The notes under the pieces are model-generated. The model searched no databases. It had not been told where the DNA came from and saw nothing but the letters and a program-made list of their open reading frames with translations. Source: Prado023 sp963747335 (GTDB lineage: Bacteria; Actinomycetota; Actinomycetes; S36-B12; CAIYMF01). Taken from it: DNA of 64,000 bases. A program made the position numbers and the translations under genes. This document shows positions 51,999 through 63,485 of this stretch, piece after piece. Location of the stretch: NCBI GenBank assembly GCA_963747335.1, contig CAVVEV010000003.1, forward strand, positions 558,001 to 622,000, read 5' to 3'. The stretch's first letter is position 1, and the number at the start of each line of letters is the position of its first letter.

Positions 51999-52882
51999 TC
52001 GCGTCCGAGGTCCCGATGGACCACCGTGACCTCGAGGCCGACATGGACCAGGCGCGCTGCAAGGTTCTCTGCCATGGCCACGGACCTGTGCTTCCCGCCC
52101 GTGCAGCCGATGGCAAGCGTGGCGAAGCGCTTGCCCTCACGCAGGTACCCGTCGGTCGCGAGGTCGATCAGGTGCGCGTACGTGTCGAGGAACGGGGAGG
52201 CCCCGTCCTGGGCCAGGACGTAGTCGTTGACCGCGGCGTCCAGCCCGCGCAGCTCCCGGAGCTCGGGGATCCAGTAGGGGTTGGGCAGGAACCGGACGTC
52301 GGCGACGAAGTCGGCATCCATGGGCACCCCGTACTTGAAGCCGAAGGACATGACGGTGGCCCGAAGACGCACCGGCTCGCCGGACTCGAAGGACGCGGTG
52401 ATGGCGCGGCGCAGCTCATGGATCGTGCGGTTCGACGTGTCGATCACGAGGTCGGCCTCGGCGCGCAGGTCGCCCAGCAGTGCGCGCTCGCGGTGGATCC
52501 CGTCGAGCAGCCCGCCCTGGGCCTGCAGGGGGTGCGGGCGACGGTTGGACTCGAACCGGCGGACGAGTGCCTCATCGCTGGACTCCAGGAACAGGATCTT
52601 GAGGTCCACGCCGCGGGCGATCACCTCGGCCACGGCTGCTTCGAGCTGGTCGAAGAGCCGGCCGCCGCGGACGTCGAGCACGACGGCGACCCGATCGAGG
52701 TCGGAGCGCGCCGCCAGCAGGTCGAGCGTGGGTGCCAGCATCTTGGGCGGCAGGTTGTCGATGACGAACCAGCCGATGTCCTCCAGCGCCCGCGCGGCAC
52801 TCGACCTGCCGGCCCCGGACATCCCGGACACGAGCAGGACCTCGAAGTCCGCGATCCCGTCACCGGGTGGGGTTGTCGTCAT
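51995..52882 (-). CDS. rapZ: RNase adapter protein RapZ (YvcJ)
   Basis: This 295-aa P-loop protein regulates amino-sugar metabolism by RNA-processing control in proteobacteria; in Gram-positives the role is less clear. The Walker A is GMSGAGRSSAARALEDIG, with Arg in place of the usual Lys, a common actinobacterial variant. It also has RRFESNRRPHPL, FGFKYGVP and CTGGKHRSVAMAENLA. It overlaps uvrC and yvcK by 4 bp each. Confidence 0.95.
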   Translation of the reverse strand: MTTTPPGDGIADFEVLLVSGMSGAGRSSAARALEDIGWFVIDNLPPKMLAPTLDLLAARSDLDRVAVVLDVRGGRLFDQLEAAVAEVIARGVDLKILFLESSDEALVRRFESNRRPHPLQAQGGLLDGIHRERALLGDLRAEADLVIDTSNRTIHELRRAITASFESGEPVRLRATVMSFGFKYGVPMDADFVADVRFLPNPYWIPELRELRGLDAAVNDYVLAQDGASPFLDTYAHLIDLATDGYLREGKRFATLAIGCTGGKHRSVAMAENLAARLVHVGLEVTVVHRDLGRE

Positions 52883-54927
52883 CTGGGCTCCTCGGGTGTG
52901 ATCACATCGTCGTCCAGGATCTCCCCCGTCGTCAGGTTCACCGGGCTGATCGTCTCACCGGACAACGCCAGGATGATGCGTTCGGCCAGGGCCGGTCCGA
53001 TGCCCGGAACCTCGGCGATCATCTCCGGCGTGGCCGCCCGGAGCTTGCGCACCGATCCGAACCGCGACAGCAGGGCCTTGCGTCGCGCTGGACCCAGGCC
53101 CGGGATGTCGTCGAGGACGCTGGTCGTCATCCGGGCGGAGCGCTTCTGGCGCTGGTAGCGGATCGCTGTGCGGTGGGCCTCGTCGCGCACCCTCTGCAGC
53201 AGGTACAGGCCCTGGCTGGTGCGCGGGAGGATGACCGGATCCTCCTCGTCGGGCAGCCAGACCTCCTCGAGCCGCTTGGCCAGCCCGACGACGGCGATAT
53301 CCGTGAGTCCCAGGTCACGCAGGGCCTGGAAGGCCGCGTTGACCTGCGGCGCGCCACCGTCGATCACGACCAGCGAAGGGGGGTAGGCGAAGCGTGCGGG
53401 AGGTTGGCGGGGCTCGACCTCCCCGACGGCCACCGCGGACGCACGGCCCTCGGGGGTGTCGGGAGTGTCGGGGACCCCCCGGGCATCACGTGGCTCGGGG
53501 CCCTCGGGGCCCTCGGCACCCTCGGGCGGGTCGCCCTCCCTGGCCAGTCGACGGAAGCGCCTGCCGATCACCTCCGAGATGGCCGCCACGTCGTTCTGCC
53601 CCTCGAAGCCCTTGATGGCGAACTTGCGGTACTCCGAGGGCCGGGGCAGGCCGTCCTCGAAGACGACCATGGACGCCACGACGTCGTCGGCGCCGAGGTT
53701 GGACACGTCGAAGCACTCGATCCGCAGTGGTGCCGTCGGAAGGTCCAGGGCATCCGTGAGCTCGGTGAGTGCCTGGCTGCGGGTCGTGAGGTCACCGGAC
53801 CGACGCAGCTTGTGCGAGGCGAGGGACTGCGAGGCGTTCCTGGTGACCGTCTCCATCAGCGCACGCTTGTCCCCGCGGCGCGGCACCGAGACCCCCACCG
53901 GCCCGCCGCGCTGCTGCCCCAACCAGTCGCTGAGGACCTCGACCTCCTCGGGTCCGGGAAGGGCGGGGACGAGCACGCGACGTGGCACGTCAGCGTCCGG
54001 CTCGGCGTACATCTGCTCCAGCAGGGTCGCGATCAGCTGCGCCTCATCGGCGTCGTCGACCCGCTCCACGATGAAGCCGCGTTCCCCCCGGATGCGCCCG
54101 TCACGGACATGGAAGACCCGCACGCAGGCCTCCAGCTCGTCGCTGGCGAGCCCGACGACGTCGGCGTCGGTCCCGTCGGGCAGGACGACGGCATTGCGCT
54201 CGAGCACCCGCTGCAGCGCGTGGAGGTCGTCGCGCAGGCGGGCAGCACGCTCGTAGTCCATCTCGGCGGCCGCGGCGTGCATCTGCTCGGTCCGGGACCT
54301 GACGAAGGCGGCGGAGTCACCGGCCATGAACGCGCAGAAGTCCTCGACGATGGCCCGGTGCTCCTCGGCGGTCACCTCCCCCGTGCAGGGCGCCGCGCAC
54401 TTGTCGATGTAGCCCAGAAGGCAGGGACGTCCCGAGGCCTGGGCCCTGCGGAACACCCCCCTGGTGCAGGTGCGCATCGGGAACACCCGCAGGAGCTGGT
54501 CGACGGTCTCGCGGATCGCCCACGCGTGGGCGAACGGGCCGAAGTAGCGAACGCCTGGCCGCTTCTCGCCCCGCATGACCATGGCCCGCGGGAACTCCTC
54601 GCCGATCGTCACCGCGAGGAACGGGTAGGACTTGTCGTCGCGGTAGCGCACGTTGAACCGCGGGTCGAACTCCTTGATCCATGCGTACTCGAGGGTCAGG
54701 GCCTCGACCTCGGTGGAGACCACGACCCAGTCCAGCGAGCGCGCGGTCGCGACCATCGTCTGCGTGCGCTGATGCAGGCCGGCAGGATCCTGGAAGTACG
54801 AGGTGAGCCGCGCGCGCAGGTTCTTCGCCTTGCCCACGTAGATGACCCGGCCGTCCCCGTCACGGAACCGGTAGACGCCAGGCTCGGTCGGGATCTGCCC
54901 GGGAGCGGGTCGGAAGTTGGCGGTCAC
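52879..54927 (-). CDS. uvrC: Excinuclease ABC subunit C
   Basis: UvrC is the endonuclease that cuts both sides of DNA damage. The 682-aa protein has the N-terminal GIY-YIG domain (PGVYRFRDGDGRVIYVGKAK), a UvrB-binding UVR motif near residue 210 (MDYERAARLRDDL), the RNase H-like endonuclease (CFDVSNLGADDVVASMVVFE ... VVIDGGAPQVNA) and C-terminal helix-hairpin-helix repeats (IPGLGPARRKALL, VPGIGPALAERI). The start GTG lies one nt after the Rieske stop. Residues 450-490 hold an extra EGPEG-rich stretch of low complexity. Confidence 0.96.
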   Translation of the reverse strand: MTANFRPAPGQIPTEPGVYRFRDGDGRVIYVGKAKNLRARLTSYFQDPAGLHQRTQTMVATARSLDWVVVSTEVEALTLEYAWIKEFDPRFNVRYRDDKSYPFLAVTIGEEFPRAMVMRGEKRPGVRYFGPFAHAWAIRETVDQLLRVFPMRTCTRGVFRRAQASGRPCLLGYIDKCAAPCTGEVTAEEHRAIVEDFCAFMAGDSAAFVRSRTEQMHAAAAEMDYERAARLRDDLHALQRVLERNAVVLPDGTDADVVGLASDELEACVRVFHVRDGRIRGERGFIVERVDDADEAQLIATLLEQMYAEPDADVPRRVLVPALPGPEEVEVLSDWLGQQRGGPVGVSVPRRGDKRALMETVTRNASQSLASHKLRRSGDLTTRSQALTELTDALDLPTAPLRIECFDVSNLGADDVVASMVVFEDGLPRPSEYRKFAIKGFEGQNDVAAISEVIGRRFRRLAREGDPPEGAEGPEGPEPRDARGVPDTPDTPEGRASAVAVGEVEPRQPPARFAYPPSLVVIDGGAPQVNAAFQALRDLGLTDIAVVGLAKRLEEVWLPDEEDPVILPRTSQGLYLLQRVRDEAHRTAIRYQRQKRSARMTTSVLDDIPGLGPARRKALLSRFGSVRKLRAATPEMIAEVPGIGPALAERIILALSGETISPVNLTTGEILDDDVITPEEPR

Positions 54928-54928
54928 C

Positions 54929-55471
54929 TCAGGTCAGGAAGATCTCCCCACCCGCGACCTGGATCGGCACCGGCTGCAGGCCCGTCGGCGCAGGGCCCTC
55001 GAGCCGGTCGCCCGTGCTGCCGTCGTAGGTGCTGCCGTGGCAGTTGCAGATGATCGTGTTCTCCAGCACCTCGGTCACCGGGCAGCCCGCATGCGGACAC
55101 GTCCCGTCGAACGCGAGGAACTCCGTGTCGGTCGGGTGGGTGATGACGACCGGTCCATTGTCGGTCTTCACCACCACCCCGCCGCCGACGGGGAAGTCGT
55201 CCGTACCGGCCACCGGCACCCCCGCGGGGGACGCCTCGCCCGGTGACTCCTGCGCCGTCGGGGTCCCGGCGCTCGTGGGGGTCTGCGACGGTGGCGCGCT
55301 CGACGTGGCGGCGCCCTCCCCGCTGGTCTCCTCCGGGGATGCGCATGCCCCCAGCGCCATGACCGCCACGGCAGCGGCGGAGCCCGCGAGGACCCCCCGC
55401 CGGCTCACCGATCCCCGATCATCGGCGGCGCGCTGGCAGGCGCAACCGCCCGTGCAGGTGTTCTCGTCCAT
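54929..55471 (-). CDS. Tat-type Rieske [2Fe-2S] lipoprotein
   Basis: This 180-aa exported protein has the Tat motif SRRGVLAG, the hydrophobic AAAVAVMALGACAS with lipobox LGAC, and a Ser/Thr/Pro-rich linker. The C-terminal Rieske domain carries CPHAGC and CNCHGSTYD. A cysteine-rich N-terminus (CTGGCACQR) precedes the Tat motif. It may be an electron carrier on the membrane outside the cell. A GAGGAGG site precedes the ATG. It sits between uvrA and uvrC with gaps of 30 and 1 nt. Confidence 0.9.
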   Translation of the reverse strand: MDENTCTGGCACQRAADDRGSVSRRGVLAGSAAAVAVMALGACASPEETSGEGAATSSAPPSQTPTSAGTPTAQESPGEASPAGVPVAGTDDFPVGGGVVVKTDNGPVVITHPTDTEFLAFDGTCPHAGCPVTEVLENTIICNCHGSTYDGSTGDRLEGPAPTGLQPVPIQVAGGEIFLT

Positions 55472-55501
55472 TGCCGGACCTCCTCGTCGTGTGGATGCAG
55501 C

Positions 55502-58374
<2,873 letters not shown>

Positions 58375-58380
58375 GACCCG

Positions 58381-58386
58381 ATCCTA
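58381..58386 (-). promoter_or_regulatory. -10 box TAGGAT for leaderless uvrA
   Basis: The minus-strand TAGGAT is followed by 6 nt and GTG 58374; no Shine-Dalgarno. No LexA-type site is obvious next to it. Confidence 0.6.
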
Positions 58387-58406
58387 GGTCAGCCCTCCGA
58401 CACCGG

Positions 58407-58425
58407 CTCCCGCTGCCGTCGGGAG
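58407..58425. terminator. Hairpin downstream of terC
   Basis: CTCCCG-CTGCCGT-CGGGAG: a perfect 6-bp G/C stem with a 7-nt loop, 15 bp past the terC stop (minus strand) and upstream of uvrA. Confidence 0.5.
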
Positions 58426-58440
58426 GCAGGCCCGCAGCCC

Positions 58441-59484
58441 CTACTCCCGGTGCTCGTGCTCCGGCGGCAGATGCCTCAGGGCCTCACCGGCGACCTCATC
58501 CGCCTCGTGCTCGAGACGGACCTCGGGGCTGGACTCGACCAGGGATGGGTCGCGGCGCACGGCGACGATGCTTGCGATGGCCGTCACGATCAGCACACCA
58601 ATGATCACCACCAGCGACAGCGCGGTGGAGATCTCCGGGACGTCCAGGTCGGTCGTCTCGTGCAGGGCGTGCAGGAACAGCTTCACGGCGATGAACCCGA
58701 GGATGATCGCCAGGCCCTTGGACAGGTAGATGAGCCGGTCCAGGAGTCCGTGGAGCATGAAGTACAGCTGGCGCAGGCCCATCAGGGCGAAGGCGTTGGC
58801 CGTGAAGACCAGGTACGCCTCCTGGGTGAGTCCGAACACCGCCGGGATCGAGTCGAGGGCGAAGAGCAGGTCGGTGGTGCCGATGGCCAGCATCACCAGC
58901 AGCATCGGGGTGACGACGCGCTGGCCGTCGACGCGGACGGTGAGGTGCGTGCCGTGATACTCGCGGGTGGTGGGGACGCGCTTCTCGACGAATCGGATCA
59001 GCGCGTTCCCCTCAGGATCAGCCTCCTCGTCGCCACTGCGCCACACCGAGATGGCCGTCCAGAGCAAGAACGCCCCGAAGACGAAGAAGGTCGCTGCGAA
59101 CCGCTCGATCGCCGCGGCGCCGAGCACGATCAGGATGCCTCGCAGGATCAGGGCGATCACGATGCCGATGGACAGCACCCGGTGCCGGTGCTGCTCGGGC
59201 ACCGCGAACGAGGACATGATGATCATGAACACGAACAGGTTGTCCACGCTCAGCGAGTACTCGGTGATGTACCCGGCGAGGAACTCGCCGCCGTACTGGC
59301 GTCCGAAGGTCATGGTGACGAAGCCGGCGAACAGCATCGCCAGGACCACGTAGAAGATCACCCAGCGGGTGGCCTCCTGGGGCGTGAATGCATGTGGCCG
59401 CCGGTCGACGATGATCAGGTCGATGACGATGATTCCGAGCAATCCCAGGATCGTCGCAGCCCAGAGGCCCGCCGATACATCCAC
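58441..59484 (-). CDS. terC: TerC-family integral membrane protein
   Basis: This 347-aa protein has about nine transmembrane helices, with the family motifs YSLSVDNLFVFMIIMSSFAV, LLFALDSIPAVFGLTQEAYL and LSKGLAIILGFIAVKLFLH. Family members export Mn2+ or act in metal homeostasis, and were first named for tellurite resistance. The GTG 59484 start has AGGAGG 7 nt upstream. The transcript leader runs into a 333-bp gap upstream. Confidence 0.93.
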   Translation of the reverse strand: MDVSAGLWAATILGLLGIIVIDLIIVDRRPHAFTPQEATRWVIFYVVLAMLFAGFVTMTFGRQYGGEFLAGYITEYSLSVDNLFVFMIIMSSFAVPEQHRHRVLSIGIVIALILRGILIVLGAAAIERFAATFFVFGAFLLWTAISVWRSGDEEADPEGNALIRFVEKRVPTTREYHGTHLTVRVDGQRVVTPMLLVMLAIGTTDLLFALDSIPAVFGLTQEAYLVFTANAFALMGLRQLYFMLHGLLDRLIYLSKGLAIILGFIAVKLFLHALHETTDLDVPEISTALSLVVIIGVLIVTAIASIVAVRRDPSLVESSPEVRLEHEADEVAGEALRHLPPEHEHRE

Positions 59485-59817
59485 CTACGTCCTCCTGGCC
59501 AACTGGCATCCCCAGGTGCCGCGTCGGCGTCCGACGAGCATGGGGTCCTGCCTCATTCTGACACGTCAGCGTGGTCACGGCGCATTCCTTCCCACGCCCC
59601 TGTGGGCTGTGACCACCAGCCCGCAGCCCCCATTCCGTGCCGACCTGCAGGTTCCGGACACCCTCTGGCGGGATGCGGTCACCAGTGTCCGGATCCCGCC
59701 AGAACGCGGACGCCACGGCCCGTACCCCAGCGCCCGCACGCCACGGCCTTGGCCCCACCGTCGGACGAAACCGCCCAGACCTCACCGCACAGGGGCCCTC
59801 CTCGGGTGTGGCGCACC
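59485..59817. other. 333-bp gap between uvrB and terC holding nested inverted repeats
   Basis: No gene is supported here. The arms TCTGGCGGGAT (59664-59674) and ATCCCGCCAGA (59693-59703) are perfect 11-bp inverted repeats 18 nt apart. Nested in the same span, TCCGGACA (59653-59660) and TGTCCGGA (59686-59693) form an alternative stem. The 12-mer GGACGAAACCGC (59763-59774) matches an arm of the dispersed repeat at 23165. It may hold the uvrB terminator and terC leader. I see no match to the yybP-ykoY Mn2+ riboswitch core. Confidence 0.55.
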
Positions 59818-61950
59818 TCACCCAGCGGCGATCATCCCCCGCAACTCCCGCTTGAGCTCGGAGACCTCGTCGCGGTATCGCGCCGCCACCTCGAACTGCA
59901 GGTTGGCGGCAGCGGCGTGCATCTGCTCGGTCAGCTCCTGGATGAGGTTTGCCAGCTCCGTCGCCGGAAGGTCCGCGCGCGCTGCGGTGCCGGTGGCGAC
60001 GGAGGCGTCTGCGGCAGCCGCCCCGGAACCCTGCCGCCGGGCCCCTCCCCTCCCGCGGGACTGCGAGCGGCCCGAGCCCATCGTGGTGGCCAGGACCTCC
60101 TCGGTGTCGGCATCCTCGGCAGCCAGCAGGTCGGTGATGTCCGCGATCTTCTTGCGCAACGGCTGGGGGTCAACGCCCCTCTCGAGGTTGTAGGCGATCT
60201 GTTTGGCACGTCTGCGGTTCGTCTCGTCGATGGCCGTCTGCATCTGCGAGGTGATCGTGTCGCCATACATGTGGACCTGCCCGGACACGTTGCGCGCCGC
60301 CCGGCCGATCGTCTGGATCAGGCTGCGCTCGGAGCGCAGGAACCCGGCCTTGTCTGCGTCGAGGATGCTGACCAGCGACACCTCCGGGAGGTCCAGGCCC
60401 TCGCGCAGCAGGTTGATCCCGACCAGCACGTCGAAGATGCCCATCCGCAACTCACGCAGCAGCTCGACCCGGCGCAGGGTGTCGACCTCGGAGTGCAGGT
60501 AGCGCACCCGGATTCCGCGCTCCAACAAGTAGTCGGTGAGGTCCTCGGACATCCGCTTGGTCAGGGTCGTGACCAGGACCCGCTCGCCGCGCTCGGTGCG
60601 CAGGTTGATCTCGTGCATCAGGTCGTCGATCTGGCCCTTGGTCGGCTTGAGGATGATCTCCGGATCGATCAGGCCGGTCGGGCGGATCACCTGCTCGACG
60701 ACGTCACCGTCGACCTTGGCCAGCTCGTACGGCCCCGGCGTCGCGGACAGGTAGATCGTCTGGCCGATCCGTTCGAGGAACTCCTCCCACCGCAGCGGCC
60801 GGTTGTCCGCGGCACTCGGAAGCCGGAAACCGTGGTCAACGAGAGTCCGCTTGCGTGACATGTCGCCCTCGTACATGCCGCCGATCTGCGGAACGGTGAC
60901 GTGCGACTCGTCGATGACCAGCAGGAAGTCGTCGGGGAAGTAGTCGATCAGGCAGTTCGGCGCCGACCCCGCCTCACGGCCGTCGATGTGGCGGGAGTAG
61001 TTCTCGATACCCGAGCAGAAGCCGACCTGGCGCATCATCTCGATGTCGTAGGACGTGCGCATCTGCAGCCGCTGAGCCTCGAGCAGCTTGCCCTGCTCGT
61101 TGAGCTCGGCCAGACGTTCGGCGAGCTCGGCCTCGATCCCGCCCAGTGCCCGTTCCATCCGCTCCGGGCCGGCGACGTAGTGCGTGGCGGGGAAGACGTA
61201 GACCTCCTGGTCCTCGGTGAGGATCTCGCCGGTGACTGGATGCAGCGTCATCAGCCGCTCGATCTCGTCGCCGAACATGTCGATGCGCACCGGGTGCTGC
61301 TCGTACACGGGGAACACCTCGATCGTGTCCCCACGCACCCGGAAGGTGCCACGCTCGAAGGCAAGGTCGTTGCGGGCGTACTGGTTCTCCACGAACTGGC
61401 GAAGCAGCGAGTCACGGTCGACCTCCTCGCCCACCCGCAGCCGGACCATCCGGTCGACGTACTCCTGCGGGGTGCCCAGGCCGTAGATGGCCGAGACGGT
61501 GGCCACCACGATCACGTCGCGACGGGTGAGCAGCGAGTTGGTCGCCGAGTGCCGCAACCGCTCGACCTCCTCGTTGATCGAGGAGTCCTTCTCGATGTAG
61601 GTGTCCGTCTGGGGGATGTACGCCTCGGGCTGGTAGTAGTCGTAGTAGGAGACGAAGTACTCGACGGCGTTGTCGGGCAGGAGCTCGCGGAACTCGTTGG
61701 CCAGCTGGGCGGCGAGGGTCTTGTTCGGCGCCATGACCAGCGTGGGGCGCTGGAGCTTCTCGACCAGCCAGGCCGTGGTCGCGGACTTGCCGGTGCCGGT
61801 GGCGCCCATGAGCACCACATCCTCGACTCCCGACTCGATCCGCGTGGCGATCTCAGCGATGGCCGCCGGTTGGTCACCGGCCGGCTGGTACTCGCTGATG
61901 ACGCGGAACGGAGCGACACGTCGCTGCAGGTCGGTGACTGGTCGGGTCAT
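59818..61950 (-). CDS. uvrB: Excinuclease ABC subunit B
   Basis: UvrB is the helicase-like damage verifier. The 710-aa protein has GATGTGKSATT (Walker A), YDYYQPEAYIPQTDTYIEKD (beta-hairpin), DFLLVIDESHVT (DExD/H box), ATPGPYEL, and the C-terminal UVR motif near NLQFEVAARYRDEVSELKRE. ATG 61950 (MTRPVTDLQRRVAPFRV) is chosen over 61980 because TACGGT lies 7 nt ahead. It is divergent from the PAP2 gene. Confidence 0.97.
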   Translation of the reverse strand: MTRPVTDLQRRVAPFRVISEYQPAGDQPAAIAEIATRIESGVEDVVLMGATGTGKSATTAWLVEKLQRPTLVMAPNKTLAAQLANEFRELLPDNAVEYFVSYYDYYQPEAYIPQTDTYIEKDSSINEEVERLRHSATNSLLTRRDVIVVATVSAIYGLGTPQEYVDRMVRLRVGEEVDRDSLLRQFVENQYARNDLAFERGTFRVRGDTIEVFPVYEQHPVRIDMFGDEIERLMTLHPVTGEILTEDQEVYVFPATHYVAGPERMERALGGIEAELAERLAELNEQGKLLEAQRLQMRTSYDIEMMRQVGFCSGIENYSRHIDGREAGSAPNCLIDYFPDDFLLVIDESHVTVPQIGGMYEGDMSRKRTLVDHGFRLPSAADNRPLRWEEFLERIGQTIYLSATPGPYELAKVDGDVVEQVIRPTGLIDPEIILKPTKGQIDDLMHEINLRTERGERVLVTTLTKRMSEDLTDYLLERGIRVRYLHSEVDTLRRVELLRELRMGIFDVLVGINLLREGLDLPEVSLVSILDADKAGFLRSERSLIQTIGRAARNVSGQVHMYGDTITSQMQTAIDETNRRRAKQIAYNLERGVDPQPLRKKIADITDLLAAEDADTEEVLATTMGSGRSQSRGRGGARRQGSGAAAADASVATGTAARADLPATELANLIQELTEQMHAAAANLQFEVAARYRDEVSELKRELRGMIAAG

Positions 61951-61957
61951 GCAGGAC

Positions 61958-62014
61958 ACCGTATTCGCTGCCTCCGACATCGGCTCCCCCGCGCCTCGGG
62001 CGAGCGGCTAGTCT
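61958..62014. promoter_or_regulatory. Divergent leaderless promoters for uvrB and the PAP2 gene
   Basis: The minus-strand TACGGT (61963-61958) precedes uvrB ATG by 7 nt. The plus-strand TAGTCT (62009-62014) precedes PAP2 ATG 62021 by 6 nt. Neither has a Shine-Dalgarno. Confidence 0.6.
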
Positions 62015-62020
62015 GCGGCG

Positions 62021-62794
62021 ATGCCCGACCTCGCCCCGGCGATCTCGACAGGATCGACCCGGAACTCCGCACTTGCTGCCCGCTCACGAGCCGTCGCCGG
62101 CCTGATCGCGGCCCTCACCGTCGCCGGACTCCTCACGATCATCATGGCGAGCGGGTCGACCGCGCTACGGGGCTTCGACACCGCCGTCACCGACCTCACC
62201 CGTAGCTGGGCGGACCCCCTCCGCTGGCCGGTCGACGCGGCTCACGTCCTGGGCCTGGTCACCGCCCCGATGTGGTCCGCCCTGGCAGCCACCGTCGTCG
62301 TCGTGATCCTCCTCGTGGCCCAGCACCGTGCGGCCGCCGCGCTCCTGGCGCTGTCGGGGCTCGCAGGGGTGGCGGTCAGCGAGACCGTCAAGATGGCGAT
62401 CGGCCGATCCCGTCCCCCCGGCGCCGAGGAGTTCGAGTCGGACCTCGACAAGTCGTTCCCGTCGGGACACGCCATGGTGGGCATCTACCTGTACCTGGCC
62501 ACGGGGCTGGTGCTGATCCACCTCGGACGGGCGCACGAGCGGCGCTGGATGCTGGTCGCGGGCCGCGCCCTGGTCATCATCGGACCGTTCATCGGCCTGA
62601 GCCGGATCATCCTCGGCGTGCACTGGCCCAGCGACATCCTCGCCGGCTGGGCCTACGGCTCGGCCGTCCTGCTGGCCAGCGCGTTGATCCTGTGGTGGCC
62701 CCTTGACCGTGGCTGGGTCGCGCGAGCCCGGACGGCGGCTACTCCCCCAGTGCTGCCTGGAGCAGATACCACGCCCGATCCACCTGGGCTATGA
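62021..62794 (+). CDS. PAP2-family membrane phosphatase
   Basis: This 257-aa protein of the phosphatidic acid phosphatase type 2 group may dephosphorylate undecaprenyl or lipid pyrophosphates. It has five to six transmembrane helices and the tripartite motif KMAIGRSRPP, SFPSGHAM and SRIILGVHWPSDILAG. Its 3' end overlaps coaE on the opposite strand by 56 bp. Start set by TAGTCT 6 nt upstream. Confidence 0.9.
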   Translation: MPDLAPAISTGSTRNSALAARSRAVAGLIAALTVAGLLTIIMASGSTALRGFDTAVTDLTRSWADPLRWPVDAAHVLGLVTAPMWSALAATVVVVILLVAQHRAAAALLALSGLAGVAVSETVKMAIGRSRPPGAEEFESDLDKSFPSGHAMVGIYLYLATGLVLIHLGRAHERRWMLVAGRALVIIGPFIGLSRIILGVHWPSDILAGWAYGSAVLLASALILWWPLDRGWVARARTAATPPVLPGADTTPDPPGL

Positions 62795-63341
62795 GCTGCT
62801 CCTCGTCCCCGCCGTTGTCGATCAGGATGTGGGCCACCTCGGCACGCTCGGCATCGCTGGCCTGACGGGCCATCCGCTCGCGCGCGTCCGCCACGGCGAC
62901 CCCCCGAACCGCCAGGCGCGCCAAGCGGACCTCGATCGGCGCGTGCACCACCATCACGAGGTCGAAGTCGTCGGCCGACCCGTTCTCGACGAGCAGGGGC
63001 ATGTCGTAGACCACGATCTGGGTGTCACCGCGTGCTGCTTCGTCGAGCATCTCGGCCGCACGCTGCGCGATGCGCGGGTGCATGATCGCGTCCAGGGCTG
63101 CGAGGGCCTCGGGATCCGGGAAGACCATCGACGCCAGCCCCGGTCGGTCGAGCTCTCCATCAGGCTGGAGCACACCTGTGCCGAACCGTTCCACGATCTC
63201 GGCCAACGCTGGCTCGCCGGGGACGACGAGGTTTCGCGCGATCTGGTCACCGTCCACGACCACCGCGCCCCTGTCGGCCAACATCTGCGAGACGGTGGAC
63301 TTGCCTGCGCCGATGCCTCCGGTCAACCCCACCCTGATCAT
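62739..63341 (-). CDS. coaE: Dephospho-CoA kinase
   Basis: This kinase performs the last step of CoA synthesis, phosphorylating the 3'-hydroxyl of dephospho-CoA. The 200-aa protein has GLTGGIGAGKSTVSQMLA (Walker A), VVDGDQIARNLV and VYDMPLLVENGS, and HPRIAQRAA. ATG 63341 is set by the family N-terminus; CATGCT is 6 nt upstream, a weak leaderless -10. Its 3' end overlaps the PAP2 gene. Confidence 0.95.
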   Translation of the reverse strand: MIRVGLTGGIGAGKSTVSQMLADRGAVVVDGDQIARNLVVPGEPALAEIVERFGTGVLQPDGELDRPGLASMVFPDPEALAALDAIMHPRIAQRAAEMLDEAARGDTQIVVYDMPLLVENGSADDFDLVMVVHAPIEVRLARLAVRGVAVADARERMARQASDAERAEVAHILIDNGGDEEQLIAQVDRAWYLLQAALGE

Positions 63342-63485
63342 GGGGGAAGCATGCCAGCCCGTGGGCAGGTAGGGCTCCCCCGCACCGGCCGCGCGCCGGC
63401 ACTTGGAGCCGCCACAGTGCGGGCGGGTGTCCGACACCACAGGCATCTGGTCCTGGCCCTCCTCCCGGTGGGCGATGATTGGCCG

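Noticed and set aside
52544..52562. GGTTCGAGTCC-like T-loop suggesting a tRNA
   Set aside because: It is the reverse complement of codons for the conserved RapZ motif RRFESNRRPHPL; no acceptor stem or anticodon arm is present.
59485..59640. yybP-ykoY Mn2+ riboswitch ahead of terC
   Set aside because: I looked for the conserved core (GGGGAGUAG and the paired GCCGAGAC segment) on the minus strand and did not find it; only ordinary hairpins are visible.
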